Shown one piece after another: positions 46,723 to 57,100 of a stretch of 64,000 nt of DNA; positions within the stretch are counted from its first letter, which is position 1; every line of letters begins with the position of its first letter. The stretch lies in NCBI GenBank assembly GCA_903851415.1, contig CAINOE010000181.1:40848-104847 (forward strand). Reading direction: 5' to 3'. Made by a program: the position numbers and the translations under genes. The stretch comes from an uncultured Rhodopila sp. Its GTDB lineage: Bacteria; Pseudomonadota; Alphaproteobacteria; Acetobacterales; Acetobacteraceae. The notes beneath the pieces are model-generated. The model was given only the letters and a program-made list of their open reading frames with translations, did no database searches and had not been told where the DNA came from.

Positions 46723-47362
46723 GCCGGGCGGGCGACCGACACATGTCGTCATTCGCCGGCCGTTGTGCTACGATCCCGGCATGGTAGCCCTTCGCCAGCA
46801 CGCGCCCGCCCGCATGACCCTGGCGGAATTTCTTGCCTGGGACGCCGGGGACCCGTCCGGCGCCCCCTGCCAGTTGATCGACGGAGAGGCCGAGGCGATG
46901 GCCCCCGCGACCGAAACCCACGCCGCCCTGCAAGCCGAGATCGGCGCCCTCATCCGCAACCACCTGATCGACACGGGCGGCAAGTGCCGGTTGCTCAGCC
47001 AGCCCGGGATCGTCCCGCGCATCCGCGCCGATCGCAATTTCCGCATCCCTGATCTCGGCGTCACCTGCGCCCCGCCGGCGGATGGGCTGATGGTGCGCGA
47101 CCCGGTGCTGCTGATCGAGATTCTCTCGCCGCGCAACGAGTCGCAGACCCGCGCCAACATCTGGGCCTACACCACTATCCCGAGCGTGCAGGAAATCCTC
47201 GCCGTCCATAGCACCCGGATCGAGGCGGAACTGCTCCGCCGCGGCGGCGACGGCAACTGGCCGGAGGAACCGCTGATCGTCAAAGCGGCGGAGACGTTAG
47301 CCCTCGACAGCATCGGGTTTTCGACACCGCTGGCGGCGTTCTACCGGACCACGGCCCTGGCG
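46723..47362 (+). repeat. Direct repeat unit, copy A (contains Uma2 gene)
   Basis: About 640 bases, including some 58 bases upstream of the gene, recur 872 bases downstream at 47595-48234 with few differences. It is a tandem duplication of a Uma2 gene with its leader. Confidence 0.9.
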
Positions 47363-47365
47363 TGA
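46781..47365 (+). CDS. Uma2-family (DUF820) protein, tandem copy A
   Basis: 194 residues. ARMTLAEFLAWD, QLIDGEAEAMAPATETHAALQ, PDLGVTCAPPADG and VLLIEILSPRNESQTRANIWAYTTIPSVQEIL define the Uma2 fold. The catalytic-position Lys is Asn (ANIWAY). It is nearly identical to copy B at 47653. Function unknown. The start at 46781 aligns with copy B. Confidence 0.85.
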   Translation: MVALRQHAPARMTLAEFLAWDAGDPSGAPCQLIDGEAEAMAPATETHAALQAEIGALIRNHLIDTGGKCRLLSQPGIVPRIRADRNFRIPDLGVTCAPPADGLMVRDPVLLIEILSPRNESQTRANIWAYTTIPSVQEILAVHSTRIEAELLRRGGDGNWPEEPLIVKAAETLALDSIGFSTPLAAFYRTTALA

Positions 47366-47428
47366 TAAGTTCAGTGGCCCGTGCAGCACCGGTCCACTTT
47401 GACTTTGACCCATCAGGCCCCTCCTCAT

Positions 47429-47505
47429 CGTCATGGCCCGGCTTGTCCGGGCCAACTATAGCCACCTGTGCCGCGACAGGTGGCCCGGACAGCCGGGCCA
47501 TGACG
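47429..47505. repeat. Dispersed palindromic repeat, copy 4 (most complete)
   Basis: A 77-base near-perfect palindrome. CGTCATGGCCCGGCTTGTCC on the left faces GGACAGCCGGGCCATGACG on the right, with an inner CACCTGT/ACAGGTG stem. It lies in DNA present after Uma2 copy A but absent after copy B. Confidence 0.9.
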
Positions 47506-47594
47506 GTTTGTGGGAAGAGTCGCTCTCATGGCGGACTGGCATAATTGCGCCACGCTCCGCTACCCGGGTGGCCCGATGCGCGTTAGAAACCCCA

Positions 47595-48234
47595 GCCGGG
47601 CAGGCGACCGACACATGTCGTCATTCGCCGGCCGTTGTGCTACGATCCCCGCATGGTAGCCCTTCGCCAGCACGCGCCCGCCCGCATGACCCTGGCGGAA
47701 TTTCTTGCCTGGGACGCCGGGGACCCCTCCGGCGCCCCCTGCCAGTTGATCGACGGAGAGGCCGTGGCTATGGCCCCCGCGACCGAAACCCACGCCGCCC
47801 TGCAAGCCGAGATCGGCCGCCAGATCGCCAACCACCTGATCGACACGGGCAGCAAGTGCCGGTTGCTCAGCCAGCCCGGGATCGTGCCGCGCATCGGTGC
47901 CGATCGCAATTTCCGCATTCCCGATCTCGGCGTCACCTGCGCCCCGCCGGCGGATGGGCTGATGGTGCCCGACCCGGTGCTGCTGATCGAGATTCTCTCG
48001 CCGCGCAATGAGGCGCAGACCCGCGCCAACATCTGGGCTTACACCACCATCCCCAGCGTGCGGGAGATCCTCGCGGTGCACAGCACCCGGATCGAGGCGG
48101 AGTTGCTGCGGCGCGGCCCCGACGGCAACTGGCCGGAGGAGCCGCTGATCGTCAAAGCGGCGGAGTCGTTGGCCCTGGACAGCATCGGGTTCTCGACACC
48201 GCTGGCGGCGTTCTACCGGACAACGGCCCTGGCG
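47595..48234 (+). repeat. Direct repeat unit, copy B (contains Uma2 gene)
   Basis: Second copy of the 46723-47362 unit. A further 37-base motif (CGCTCCGCTACCCGGG and on to GCGTTAGAA) follows each unit, at 47552-47588 and 48266-48302. The offset there is 714 instead of 872, so the spacer after copy A is 158 bases longer. Confidence 0.9.
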
Positions 48235-48240
48235 TCGTAG
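47653..48240 (+). CDS. Uma2-family (DUF820) protein, tandem copy B
   Basis: 195 residues, a near-duplicate of copy A. Differences include AVAMAP for AEAMAP, EIGRQIANHL for EIGALIRNHL, and NEAQTRANIW for NESQTRANIW. Both copies keep intact frames, so both may be expressed. It carries the same Asn substitution at the usual Lys. Confidence 0.85.
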   Translation: MVALRQHAPARMTLAEFLAWDAGDPSGAPCQLIDGEAVAMAPATETHAALQAEIGRQIANHLIDTGSKCRLLSQPGIVPRIGADRNFRIPDLGVTCAPPADGLMVPDPVLLIEILSPRNEAQTRANIWAYTTIPSVREILAVHSTRIEAELLRRGPDGNWPEEPLIVKAAESLALDSIGFSTPLAAFYRTTALAS

Positions 48241-48333
48241 ACCCGGCGGCCCATGTAAACCTGCAACGCTCCGCTACCCGGGCGACCGGATGCGCGTTAG
48301 AAGCCCCCAACTGATCAGAGAAGCGGACCGGCC

Positions 48334-50013
48334 ATGGCGAGTTACCAGTACGTCTACGTGTTGAAGGATCTGACCAAGGCCTTCCCCGGCGGGCGGGAAG
48401 TCTTCAAGGGCATCACTTTGTCCTTCCTGCCCGGCGTGAAAATCGGCGTGCTCGGCGTCAACGGCGCCGGCAAATCGACGCTGATGAAGATCATGGCCGG
48501 GATCGAGACGGAATACGGCGGCGAGGCCTGGGCCGCGCCCGGCGCCACCGTCGGCTATCTGGCGCAGGAACCGCCGCTCGACCCCACCAAGACAGTGGGC
48601 GAGAACGTCGAGGAGGCGTTCGCCGAGCTGAAGGCGGCGCTGAACCGCTTCAACGAAATCTCGATGAAGTTCGCCGAACCGATGAGCGACGACGAGATGA
48701 ACGCGCTGCTCGCCGAACAGGGCGATTTGCAGGAGCTGATCGATTCCAAGGACGGCTGGGAACTCGACCGCAAGGTGGACATCGCGCTGGATGCGCTGCG
48801 CTGCCCGCCGGCTGAAGCCTCGGTGACCAAGCTGTCCGGCGGCGAGAAGCGGCGCGTGGCGCTGTGCAAGCTGCTGCTGGAGAAGCCCGACCTGCTGCTG
48901 CTCGATGAGCCGACGAACCACCTCGACGCGGAAAGCGTCGCCTGGCTGGAGCACACGCTGCACGACTACGCCGGCACGGTGATGGTGGTTACCCATGACC
49001 GCTACTTCCTCGACAACGTCACCGGCTGGATGCTGGAGCTGGAGCGCGGGCGCGGGTATCCGTTCGAGGGCAACTACTCGTCCTGGCTGCAGCAGAAGCG
49101 CAAGCGCCTGCAGCAGGAGGAAAAGGAGGAATCCGCCCGCCAGCGCGCCTTGGCCGCGGAATCGGAGTGGATCGCCGCCTCGCCCCGCGCCCGCCAGACC
49201 AAAAGCCGGGCGCGCATCGCGAAATACGAAGAGATGCTGCAGAAGTCGCAGGAACTGGCGACCGGTGTCGCGGAGATCGTCATCCCGCCCGGCCCCCGCC
49301 TGGGCAACATCGTCATCGAGGCGGAGGGGCTGCGCAAGGGCTACGGCAACACGGTGCTGATCGACGACCTGAACTTCAAGCTGCCGCCCGGCGGCATTGT
49401 CGGCGTCATCGGCCCGAACGGCGCCGGCAAGACGACTCTGTTCCGGATGATCACCGGGCAGGAGGAACCGGATGCGGGGTCGCTGCGCATCGGCGAGACG
49501 GTGAAGCTGGGGTATGTGGATCAGTCGCGCGACAGCCTCGATCCGGACAAGACGGTCTGGCAGGAGATCAGCGGCGGCGAGGAGGTGATCTACCTCGGCA
49601 AGCGGGCGATCGCGTCGCGGGCGTATACGGCGGCGTTCAACTTCAAGGGGTCGGACCAGCAGAAGAAGGTCGGCATACTCTCGGGCGGGGAGCGCAACCG
49701 GGTGCATCTGGCGAAGATGCTGAAGATCGAGCACAACGTGCTGCTGCTGGACGAGCCGACGAACGACCTGGACGTGGATACGCTGCGGGCGCTGGAAGAG
49801 GCTCTGGAGGAGTTCGCCGGCTGCGCCGTGATCATCAGCCATGATCGCTGGTTCCTGGACCGTCTGGCGACTCACATCCTGGCGTTCGAGGGCGACAGCC
49901 ACGTGGAGTGGTTCGAGGGCAACTTCCAGGCGTACGAGGAAGATAAGCGGCGGCGGCTTGGGGCGGATGCGACGGAGCCGCACCGGATCAAGTACCGGCC
50001 GTTGGCGAGGTAA
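48334..50013 (+). CDS. ettA: Energy-dependent translational throttle protein EttA (ABC-F)
   Basis: 559 residues with two ABC domains. The first has Walker A GVNGAGKST (41-49), LSGGEKRRVALCKLLLEKP and DEPTNHLDAE. The second has GPNGAGKTT near 359 and LSGGERNRVHLAKML. The linker with YSSWLQQKRKRLQQEEKEE and the arm insertion in domain one identify EttA among ABC-F factors. It gates the first step of elongation in response to ADP/ATP on the ribosome. Confidence 0.95.
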   Translation: MASYQYVYVLKDLTKAFPGGREVFKGITLSFLPGVKIGVLGVNGAGKSTLMKIMAGIETEYGGEAWAAPGATVGYLAQEPPLDPTKTVGENVEEAFAELKAALNRFNEISMKFAEPMSDDEMNALLAEQGDLQELIDSKDGWELDRKVDIALDALRCPPAEASVTKLSGGEKRRVALCKLLLEKPDLLLLDEPTNHLDAESVAWLEHTLHDYAGTVMVVTHDRYFLDNVTGWMLELERGRGYPFEGNYSSWLQQKRKRLQQEEKEESARQRALAAESEWIAASPRARQTKSRARIAKYEEMLQKSQELATGVAEIVIPPGPRLGNIVIEAEGLRKGYGNTVLIDDLNFKLPPGGIVGVIGPNGAGKTTLFRMITGQEEPDAGSLRIGETVKLGYVDQSRDSLDPDKTVWQEISGGEEVIYLGKRAIASRAYTAAFNFKGSDQQKKVGILSGGERNRVHLAKMLKIEHNVLLLDEPTNDLDVDTLRALEEALEEFAGCAVIISHDRWFLDRLATHILAFEGDSHVEWFEGNFQAYEEDKRRRLGADATEPHRIKYRPLAR

Positions 50014-50047
50014 CGAAGGCCCGCCGGGAACGACCCTCCCCATAACT

Positions 50048-50080
50048 CGTCATGGACCTCCCCCCGGCTTGTCCGGGTGG
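50048..50080. repeat. Dispersed palindromic repeat, copy 5 (half)
   Basis: CGTCATGGACCTCCCCCCGG, then CTTGTCCGGGTGG, resembles the left arm of the family with a short insertion. It lies between the convergent ettA and DUF1501 genes. Confidence 0.5.
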
Positions 50081-50103
50081 GTCAAACTCAACGCGGGCTG
50101 TCA

Positions 50104-51282
50104 TTAAGCCTTCAACAGCCCGGTCTTCGGCGCGATGCCGCCGCTGTCCGGAAAGACCGTCGCAAGGCTCCCGGCCGACAGCCCGAAATGCGGCCCGAGC
50201 ACGCCTTTGGTCACAGCGCGAAGATCGAGTGTCGGCTGAAGGTCCCGATCCTCGAACAACTGGTCCTGCCGCAGGCCCGGCCAGTCCACCATCACCTTGC
50301 CGCCCGGGACGGCGCCACCCATCAGGAAGGCAGCCGTCCCGGTGCCGTGGTCGGTGCCGCCCGTGCCGTTGGCCCGCACCGTACGGCCGAACTCCGTCAC
50401 GACCAGAATCACCGTCTTCGCCCATACCGGGGCGAGATCGGCGCGCAGCACGGCGATGCCTTCGTCGAGTGTCTGCAAGGCTTCCGCCAACCGGCGCGGT
50501 TGGCCGGCATGGGTGTCCCAGCCGTCAAGCTCAAGCTCTGCCAGGCGCGGCCCGTCCGGCGCGACAAGCAGCTTCGCGGCGGCGCGGGCCAGACGCGGAA
50601 AGCCGGGGGTGATGCCTTCGTAGGACGTGCCGGCCAACATCTTGTCGATGGCGTGACGCTCCTTCAGGCCGTCGGCGATTTCGGCGCCGGTCTGGGGGTC
50701 GTTCGCATGCATGGCGACGATGGTGTCGTAGAAGCCGGCGGAGGTGCGCGGACGCGCATGGAACGGATCCCGGGTGATAGCCGGCGTCGGGCCGTGCAGG
50801 ATCAGCGGCGTCATCGATCCCATGGTGAAAGCCTGGTCGCAATTCGCGGCGGGCGGCAGCAGCGCGGCGATGCGGTTGAGCCAGCCGCTGGTCATGCGGT
50901 GCTCGCAGCCGATTTCCAGCATATCCTGGGCTTCGAAGTGGCTGCGGCTGCGGTTTGGACCGGCAACGCACTGGATCGCCAGCAGGTCGTTTGCCGTATA
51001 TAATAGGTACGCTGCCTTCAGCGACGGGTGCAGGCCCCAAAAGCCGCCGAGATCGGACAAGCCGTTCGGATGGCCGGGCTCCGGCGGCGCCAGACCGGGC
51101 CGCCAGGTCCTGAGGTTGGCGTCGCCATAGGGAACGACGACATTCAGCCCATCCATCCCGCCGCGCAAAAAGATCAGGACGAAGCGGCTGCCGGTCTCCG
51201 CCGCGCGGACCTGAAGCGACGCGCCGCCGAATGACACGGTTGCCGCCGAACCCGCGAGAAAGCCGCGCCGGGAGGGATGCAT
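50104..51282 (-). CDS. DUF1501 protein (Tat-exported)
   Basis: 392 residues. The N terminus MHPSRRGFLAGSAATVSFGG is a twin-arginine signal. FVLIFLRGGMDGLNVVVPYG and VILVVTEFGRTVRANGTGGTDHGTGTAAF are the DUF1501 hallmarks, with sulfatase/phosphatase-like metal-site residues. It is always found with DUF1800 partners, as here: the DUF1800 gene ends three bases upstream. Function is unknown. Confidence 0.92.
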   Translation of the reverse strand: MHPSRRGFLAGSAATVSFGGASLQVRAAETGSRFVLIFLRGGMDGLNVVVPYGDANLRTWRPGLAPPEPGHPNGLSDLGGFWGLHPSLKAAYLLYTANDLLAIQCVAGPNRSRSHFEAQDMLEIGCEHRMTSGWLNRIAALLPPAANCDQAFTMGSMTPLILHGPTPAITRDPFHARPRTSAGFYDTIVAMHANDPQTGAEIADGLKERHAIDKMLAGTSYEGITPGFPRLARAAAKLLVAPDGPRLAELELDGWDTHAGQPRRLAEALQTLDEGIAVLRADLAPVWAKTVILVVTEFGRTVRANGTGGTDHGTGTAAFLMGGAVPGGKVMVDWPGLRQDQLFEDRDLQPTLDLRAVTKGVLGPHFGLSAGSLATVFPDSGGIAPKTGLLKA

Positions 51283-51285
51283 GGC

Positions 51286-52596
51286 CTATCTCCGCATGAA
51301 TTCGGGGGAGGCGAAGACGGTGGCCAGCGCCTCGGCCGGGGTCGGGCAGCTTCGGACGGCCTTGAGTGTGGAGGCGGAGACGACGCCGGCGATGGTGGCC
51401 TCGATAACCGCATCGGCGGCGGGGGCGCCGGGGCGGGAGGCCCGGGTCATGGCCCAGTCGGCGCGTTTCAGCAGGGCCTCGCCCGAAATCCAGTCGGCCG
51501 CGGTGTCGGGCCAGCCGTTCGGCAGGAGCGGGTTGCGGAACGGCTGGCCCAGGTCGCGGGTGGCGTCGAGCAGATGGCCGCCCGGTTCGGGCGGCAGATC
51601 GAGGGCGCGTTCCACGGCAATGATGTATTCGGCGGGCGCCCGGAACTTCGTCATGGGCTGCCATGCCTCTTGCATGTCGATAATGGCCAGCATGGCCTGC
51701 TTGAGGTCGCCGCCGGTTGTCGCAAGCACCGCGGAGACCCGGGCTGCGCAGTGCGGCGGCGGTTCGTCCGCGACAAAATGCCGCACAAGCTTCCCGGCGA
51801 TGTGCCGGTGCGTCGCCGGATGTTCGGCCAGCCACTCCAGCGCGGCCTCGCTGCCGGCGAGACCTTCGGGGAAGCCGCGGCCCATCACGGTCTTGGGCCC
51901 TGGTTCATGCATCTCCGGGCGGAAGATGAAGCCGGGCGAGTCGCCGTCGCGGTTCATCCAACGGCCTGTCAGGACAGCGGCGAACGTTGTGACATCCTGC
52001 TGCGTGTATCCCCCATGCACGCCGATTGTATGGAGTTCCAGGCACTCGCGCGCGAGATTCTCATTAAGTCCGCGATGCTGGCTGCGGCCGATCGGGCTGT
52101 CCGGGCCGATGGACCGGTCGTTATCCAGGTAGTCCAGCATGGCAGGGTGCCGCATGACCGCCTTGACCATGTCTACGAAGCGCCCGGTGACATGTGGCCG
52201 GATGGCTTCCTGGACATAGGCGCCATTCAGCCCGAACGGCCATGGCCCGCCTCGCGCCGCAACGGTGAAGTGGTTGGCCCAGAACCAGACCAAACGCTCC
52301 CGGAACGGAAGCGCGGTGCTGATGGCATAGCGCAACGAGGCTGTCATCTCCTGGGTGAAGAGGTCTGCAAAGCCCATCTCAGGCGTCTCGCCGGCATCCA
52401 CGGCTTTCTGAAAGGCGCGGGCCACGACAGCCGTGTTGAGCATGGACGGCCCCGTCCTGGCCAGCAGCGGATCGGCGGCATCCAATTGCCATCGGAGCCA
52501 TCCCCGCGCGTCGTCGGGCAAAGGTTGGGCGCCAGGTCTGCCAAAGCCGAAGCGCCGCAGCGCGTGACCGGGATCAGGTATCATGTCCGGCATCAT
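51286..52596 (-). CDS. DUF1800 protein
   Basis: 436 residues. FRERLVWFWANHFTVAA, NENLARECLELHTIGVHGGYTQQDVTTFAAVLTGR and KLVRHFVADEPP define DUF1800. GGAGG (52605-52601) precedes two adjacent ATG codons at 52596 and 52593, either of which may be used. The open frame to 53079 lies antisense to the TPR gene and is not real. It is coupled to DUF1501 with a three-base gap. Confidence 0.92.
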   Translation of the reverse strand: MMPDMIPDPGHALRRFGFGRPGAQPLPDDARGWLRWQLDAADPLLARTGPSMLNTAVVARAFQKAVDAGETPEMGFADLFTQEMTASLRYAISTALPFRERLVWFWANHFTVAARGGPWPFGLNGAYVQEAIRPHVTGRFVDMVKAVMRHPAMLDYLDNDRSIGPDSPIGRSQHRGLNENLARECLELHTIGVHGGYTQQDVTTFAAVLTGRWMNRDGDSPGFIFRPEMHEPGPKTVMGRGFPEGLAGSEAALEWLAEHPATHRHIAGKLVRHFVADEPPPHCAARVSAVLATTGGDLKQAMLAIIDMQEAWQPMTKFRAPAEYIIAVERALDLPPEPGGHLLDATRDLGQPFRNPLLPNGWPDTAADWISGEALLKRADWAMTRASRPGAPAADAVIEATIAGVVSASTLKAVRSCPTPAEALATVFASPEFMRR

Positions 52597-52758
52597 ACCA
52601 CCTCCAATACGAGAAGGCGATGAAAGTCTGTCCTTTCGATCGTCGCGACCGAACCGAATGCGGCAGCCCGAGTTTTCGGGGCGGGCATTCTTCTGATTGC
52701 GCGCGCCCGGGTTTGCGAATAGATAGCTTCCCGGAACGGCAAGAGCGGGCAACTCGTT

Positions 52759-53892
52759 ATGGCAGGTCTCGTGTCCGCTTGGCGGAATTGGCAGGAACGC
52801 CGCGAGATCCTCAAAGACGCCCGAAGAATCCAGGCCGATAACCATGAATGGAACCGATTCAAGGTCAGGGATCAACTGACCGACGCCTTGGCGGCGCTGG
52901 CGCTGAGCGATGATCGCAAGGCAACCGCCATCTGGGAGGCCGTGAGAGCCCAATACCCCCGGGAGGCGGCCGCGGCGCCGCTTGCTGTAGATGTGCTCGT
53001 CAAGCTCCGCCGCTTCGATGAAGCCGAAGCGCTGATGCTCCCGGGCCTCAAAAAAAGCCCGCGCGAGGTCTTTTTCCACAAGGCGCTCGCGATGATTGCG
53101 CGGTACAGGGGCGACCTGCCTTCCGCGATCGATCGATACGCGGCGTTACGCAAGCAGTTTCCCGGCGTCTGGGAAGGTTACGTCCTCGGGGCGCAGGCGC
53201 TGGCGGCGGCGAAGCGTCTGGAAGAGGCGGACGCGCTCGTTGAACGGGCGATGAAATTGTTTCCGGAGGAGATTGGCGGCTTCCTGGAGTATGGCCGCCT
53301 GGCCGAGATTCGGTCGGACTGGACCGAGACGCTGAGGCGCTGGAGCTTTATTCAGGAGCGTTTTCCGCAATGGGCTTTCGGCTACCTCGGCTCCGCCCGG
53401 GCGCTGATCGAACTTGCCCGCTACGACGAAGCCGAAGCGATCCTGACCGAAATGCGGGTTCGTTTCCCGACGGAATCATCACGATACGTGCTGCTGGCCC
53501 GGTGTGCCGAGGCGAGGGGCGATATTCCGGAATCGGTAAAGCGATGGCATGTGCGGGTCGAACGGTTTCCCATGGAGTCCTACGGCTATTCGAACGCGGC
53601 TGAGGCGCTGGAGCGGATGGGACAGACGCAGGAAGCAGAAGCGATCTTGCGCGCGGGCATCGACCGTTTCCCGACGGACCCGACCCATATGATCGCGCTG
53701 GCGGCGATGTTCGGCCGGCTGGGTGTCCATGGCAAGGCAGCCGAAGCCTGGGCCGCCCTGCGCGACGTCATGCCGGATTACGAGGAAGCCTATCGCCGCG
53801 GAGCCGATGCACTGCGCCGGTCCGATCAAATCGAGCAGGCGGATGCTCTGACCGAGGAGATTCGGCGTAGATTCGGGTCGAAACAACCGTAA
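52759..53892 (+). CDS. Tetratricopeptide-repeat protein
   Basis: 377 residues, almost entirely TPR-like helical pairs from about 30 to 370. Examples are VLVKLRRFDEAEALMLPGL, GAQALAAAKRLEEADALVER and AAEALERMGQTQEAEAILRA. No signal peptide or membrane segment is present. It opens the glycan locus on the plus strand and probably scaffolds the neighbouring glycosyltransferase fusions, which also contain TPR regions. Confidence 0.85.
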   Translation: MAGLVSAWRNWQERREILKDARRIQADNHEWNRFKVRDQLTDALAALALSDDRKATAIWEAVRAQYPREAAAAPLAVDVLVKLRRFDEAEALMLPGLKKSPREVFFHKALAMIARYRGDLPSAIDRYAALRKQFPGVWEGYVLGAQALAAAKRLEEADALVERAMKLFPEEIGGFLEYGRLAEIRSDWTETLRRWSFIQERFPQWAFGYLGSARALIELARYDEAEAILTEMRVRFPTESSRYVLLARCAEARGDIPESVKRWHVRVERFPMESYGYSNAAEALERMGQTQEAEAILRAGIDRFPTDPTHMIALAAMFGRLGVHGKAAEAWAALRDVMPDYEEAYRRGADALRRSDQIEQADALTEEIRRRFGSKQP

Positions 53893-54112
53893 GCGGTGCG
53901 GCGTGGCGCCCACCGTAAACTCTTAGTGACTTGATCCTCCCGACAAGCTAAAGATCGCCTCACGATCGTGACTTTGGCGTCGAGCATTTACGTGGAGTGT
54001 GATTTGCAAAGTCCCGATGCAACTGTCCGCCCGTCGGGTATCTCGGCGTTTCGGGCTGCGAGATGCCGGGTTCGGGCGAGCGTCAGGCGCCGGTTGCCCG
54101 GGACCCGATAAA

Positions 54113-57100
54113 ATGGCTCGGCGTATCGTGTTCATCGGCAATTGCCAGATGAGTATTCTCCGCAATCTGTATGACCGGTTCGTTACTGGTGTGACGGATG
54201 ACGACACATATTTCTTGCCCACCTGGACCGCCCTGGACGGCCAGGGCGCAGCGGCCCTGGAATCGGCCGATCTCCTGGTGGATCAGGTTCAGAGCTTCTC
54301 CAGCGAAGCGATCGAGCGTCCCGCTCGAATCGCGTCGATCCCCCGTGTTCCGGTGCCGTTGGTATCAGCGACGTTTCTCTGGCCCTTCGCCGGCTCCGCT
54401 CACCCGCTGAACGCCGATTCGCCGCACCTGAGCGGCGGACCTTATCCGGGCGAGCTTGGTGACGGGTTCCTTAACCGAATGATCAAGGACGAGGTTTCTC
54501 CCGAGGTTGCGCTGGAACGCTATCGCCAGCACGATCTCGGCGGCCCCGCCGCGCTCGATCGGCGTTACGAGATCGTTATGTATCAGCAGCGGCAGCGCGA
54601 CGCGGTCTGCGGATATACGGTCGCCGGCGAAATCGAGTCCCGGTTCCGCCGGGAGCCGTTGTTTCTCAGCCCGCATCATCCGCGCCAGCAGATCACCATG
54701 GTGCTGGCGCAGCAATGCCTTGCGCGCATCGGCGCGCCTCAACGCAGCATTGACATGTTGACGCGGAACATGCCCGGTTTCCTGTTTCCGCAGGACGAAC
54801 AGCCGATCCACCCGGCGGTCGCACGCCATTTCGGTTTAGCTTACATCAACAACGAGACTCTTTACGCATGGCGTGGCGAAGGACGCTTTTCCTTCGATGA
54901 GTGGGTTTTGCGCTATATGCGCTACACGTGGTCGCCTGCCCTGTTCGAGGGATGCCGGGCCGTGGCGTCGGATCCGCTGAGATCTCGTGCGATTTTATCC
55001 GAAGTGACCGAACGGTTGCCGCGCTCGCCGCTGGCGAAGGCCGGATTGGCAAAGGCCTGCCTCGCCCTGCGCGATCTGGAGCCAGCCGCCGCGCACATCG
55101 CCGCGGCGATCGAAATATCTCCGAACGACCCCGATTTTCTTCGCGCCGCCGCGTTTATCGCATCCGGCCGCGGACGGCGCGATGAGGCGGTGAAATTTGC
55201 AGGGCAGTCCGCGAATCTCGATGGCGGCAACAGCGATGCGCTTCGTCTGCTGGCGCGCTTGCAGGAAGACGCGGGCAATCTCGTTGACGCCGAGAAAACA
55301 CGGCGGAAATTGCTTGATCTCAGACCGGACGACGCGGAAGCCTGGTCGGATCTGGGAACGGTTTTGTCGCGTCTCAATCGGTCGGACAATGCCCTGGCGT
55401 GTTACCGGAAGGCGATCTCGCTGGGTCCCACCCTGGCGAGCGGATATTTCGGGGCCAGTTGCGTGCTTGCCCACCTTGGCCGCATCCAGGAGGCGGCTCT
55501 GGCGGCCGAACACGCGATTGCGCGGCGACCCGGCGTTTCGGCTTATTTGTCCCATCTGGGTCATCTGCTCAGCCGCCTTGGACGCCCCGAGGACGCAATA
55601 GATGCCATGTCGCGCGCTTTGGAGCACGATCCCTGCAACGCCGGAATCCACAATTTTGTCGCCGATGTCAGACTGAAGAGCGACCATCTTTCGAAACAAG
55701 GGCTGTATCATGCCTGCCGCGCGGCAGACTGCGCGCCCGAGGTTGCCAGCTACCAGGTGAAGGTTGCGCAGCTCCTGACGCGGCACCTCCGGCTGGTCGA
55801 GGCGATAGAGGCGTACGAACGCGCCATCGGCCTTCAGCCGCGGGACTGGAGACTGCATTCCGAGATGGCGGGCCTTTTCGTCCGCCTCGGCCGGCTGGAG
55901 GACGCTGCCTCGCAGCTCGAGTTGGCCCGGGATTGCGAGTCGCCTGACGCGTCGGTGGCGTTCGACCTAGGCGTCGTTCTTGCGCAGATGGGCCGTTTCG
56001 CCGACGCCGCATCCGCGGTCTCCCGGGCGATCTGCGCCAGGCCGGACGAGGCATCATTTCAAACCTTTAAGGCTGAGCTCGGCGACATCATCGCCGGCCA
56101 CAGGCTTGCACTGGTGGAAGCGCGATTTGTCGCGACCGAATCGCGCGTCATCGTCGACAGCGACATTATTACCATGCCCGCCTGCATCCGTTACACCAAC
56201 TTCCAGGAGGTCAATCCGGCGTTCGGCCGGCAGCACGAGACCCAACTTTATGTGGAAAGGCGGCGGTGGCTGCCCGATGTCAGACTGTGCCAACTGCCCG
56301 CCGGCACGACTCTGGCGGTGCCGAACGGCGATGATTTCCTGCCCGTCACGGGGCAGCGTGTCGTCGCTGAACAGGTGCGGGAAAACTGGTCCTACGAGGA
56401 TCTGACGGCGGCGATCGAGTCATGCACCGAGCAGCGGGCGATCACCCAGCCATGTGTCCTGATCGGGCGCTACGGCATTCGCACCTGGGGGCATTGGCTT
56501 GGCGAGCTCCTGCCGAAGGTGGTCGCCGTGGAAGCGCGGTGGCCGGGACGCTTTTGCTATGGGCTCCCCGACAGGTTCGCCTACGACCCGGCGCATGACA
56601 CCGCCATGCAATCGCTGGCCTATTACGGCGTCTCCGAGGATCGGCTGATACTTTTGGCACCGAGAACGCGATATGCCTGCTCCGAACTGCATGTCGTGAC
56701 GTCCACCTGGTCGAAGGAGCGCGTATTTCATCCGGCCATCGCCGCGCTGATGCGCGAACGCGGCCCCCGTGACGAGGAGCCGGCGCCCGGGTGGCTGAAG
56801 GCCGGGCTGCTGCGGCGCGCGACCAAGACCCGGAACATCGTCAATTTGGACGAAGTGGAAGAAATCCTTGTGCACCACGGATTCACCGTTGTGGACATCG
56901 AACGGTTGAATTTTCGTCAGCAAGTGGATCTTTACAAGAATGCGGACGCGATCGCTTGCGTGCTGGGCTCGGGCCTGACCGGCCTGATGTATGCTCCACG
57001 CGGAGTGAAGGTGCTGACAATGGCGCCTGGCGAGTGGGGCGATTTATTCTTCTACTCGATGATGCAGGAACGCAGTGCAGTCTTCACCGACGTTCGCGGG

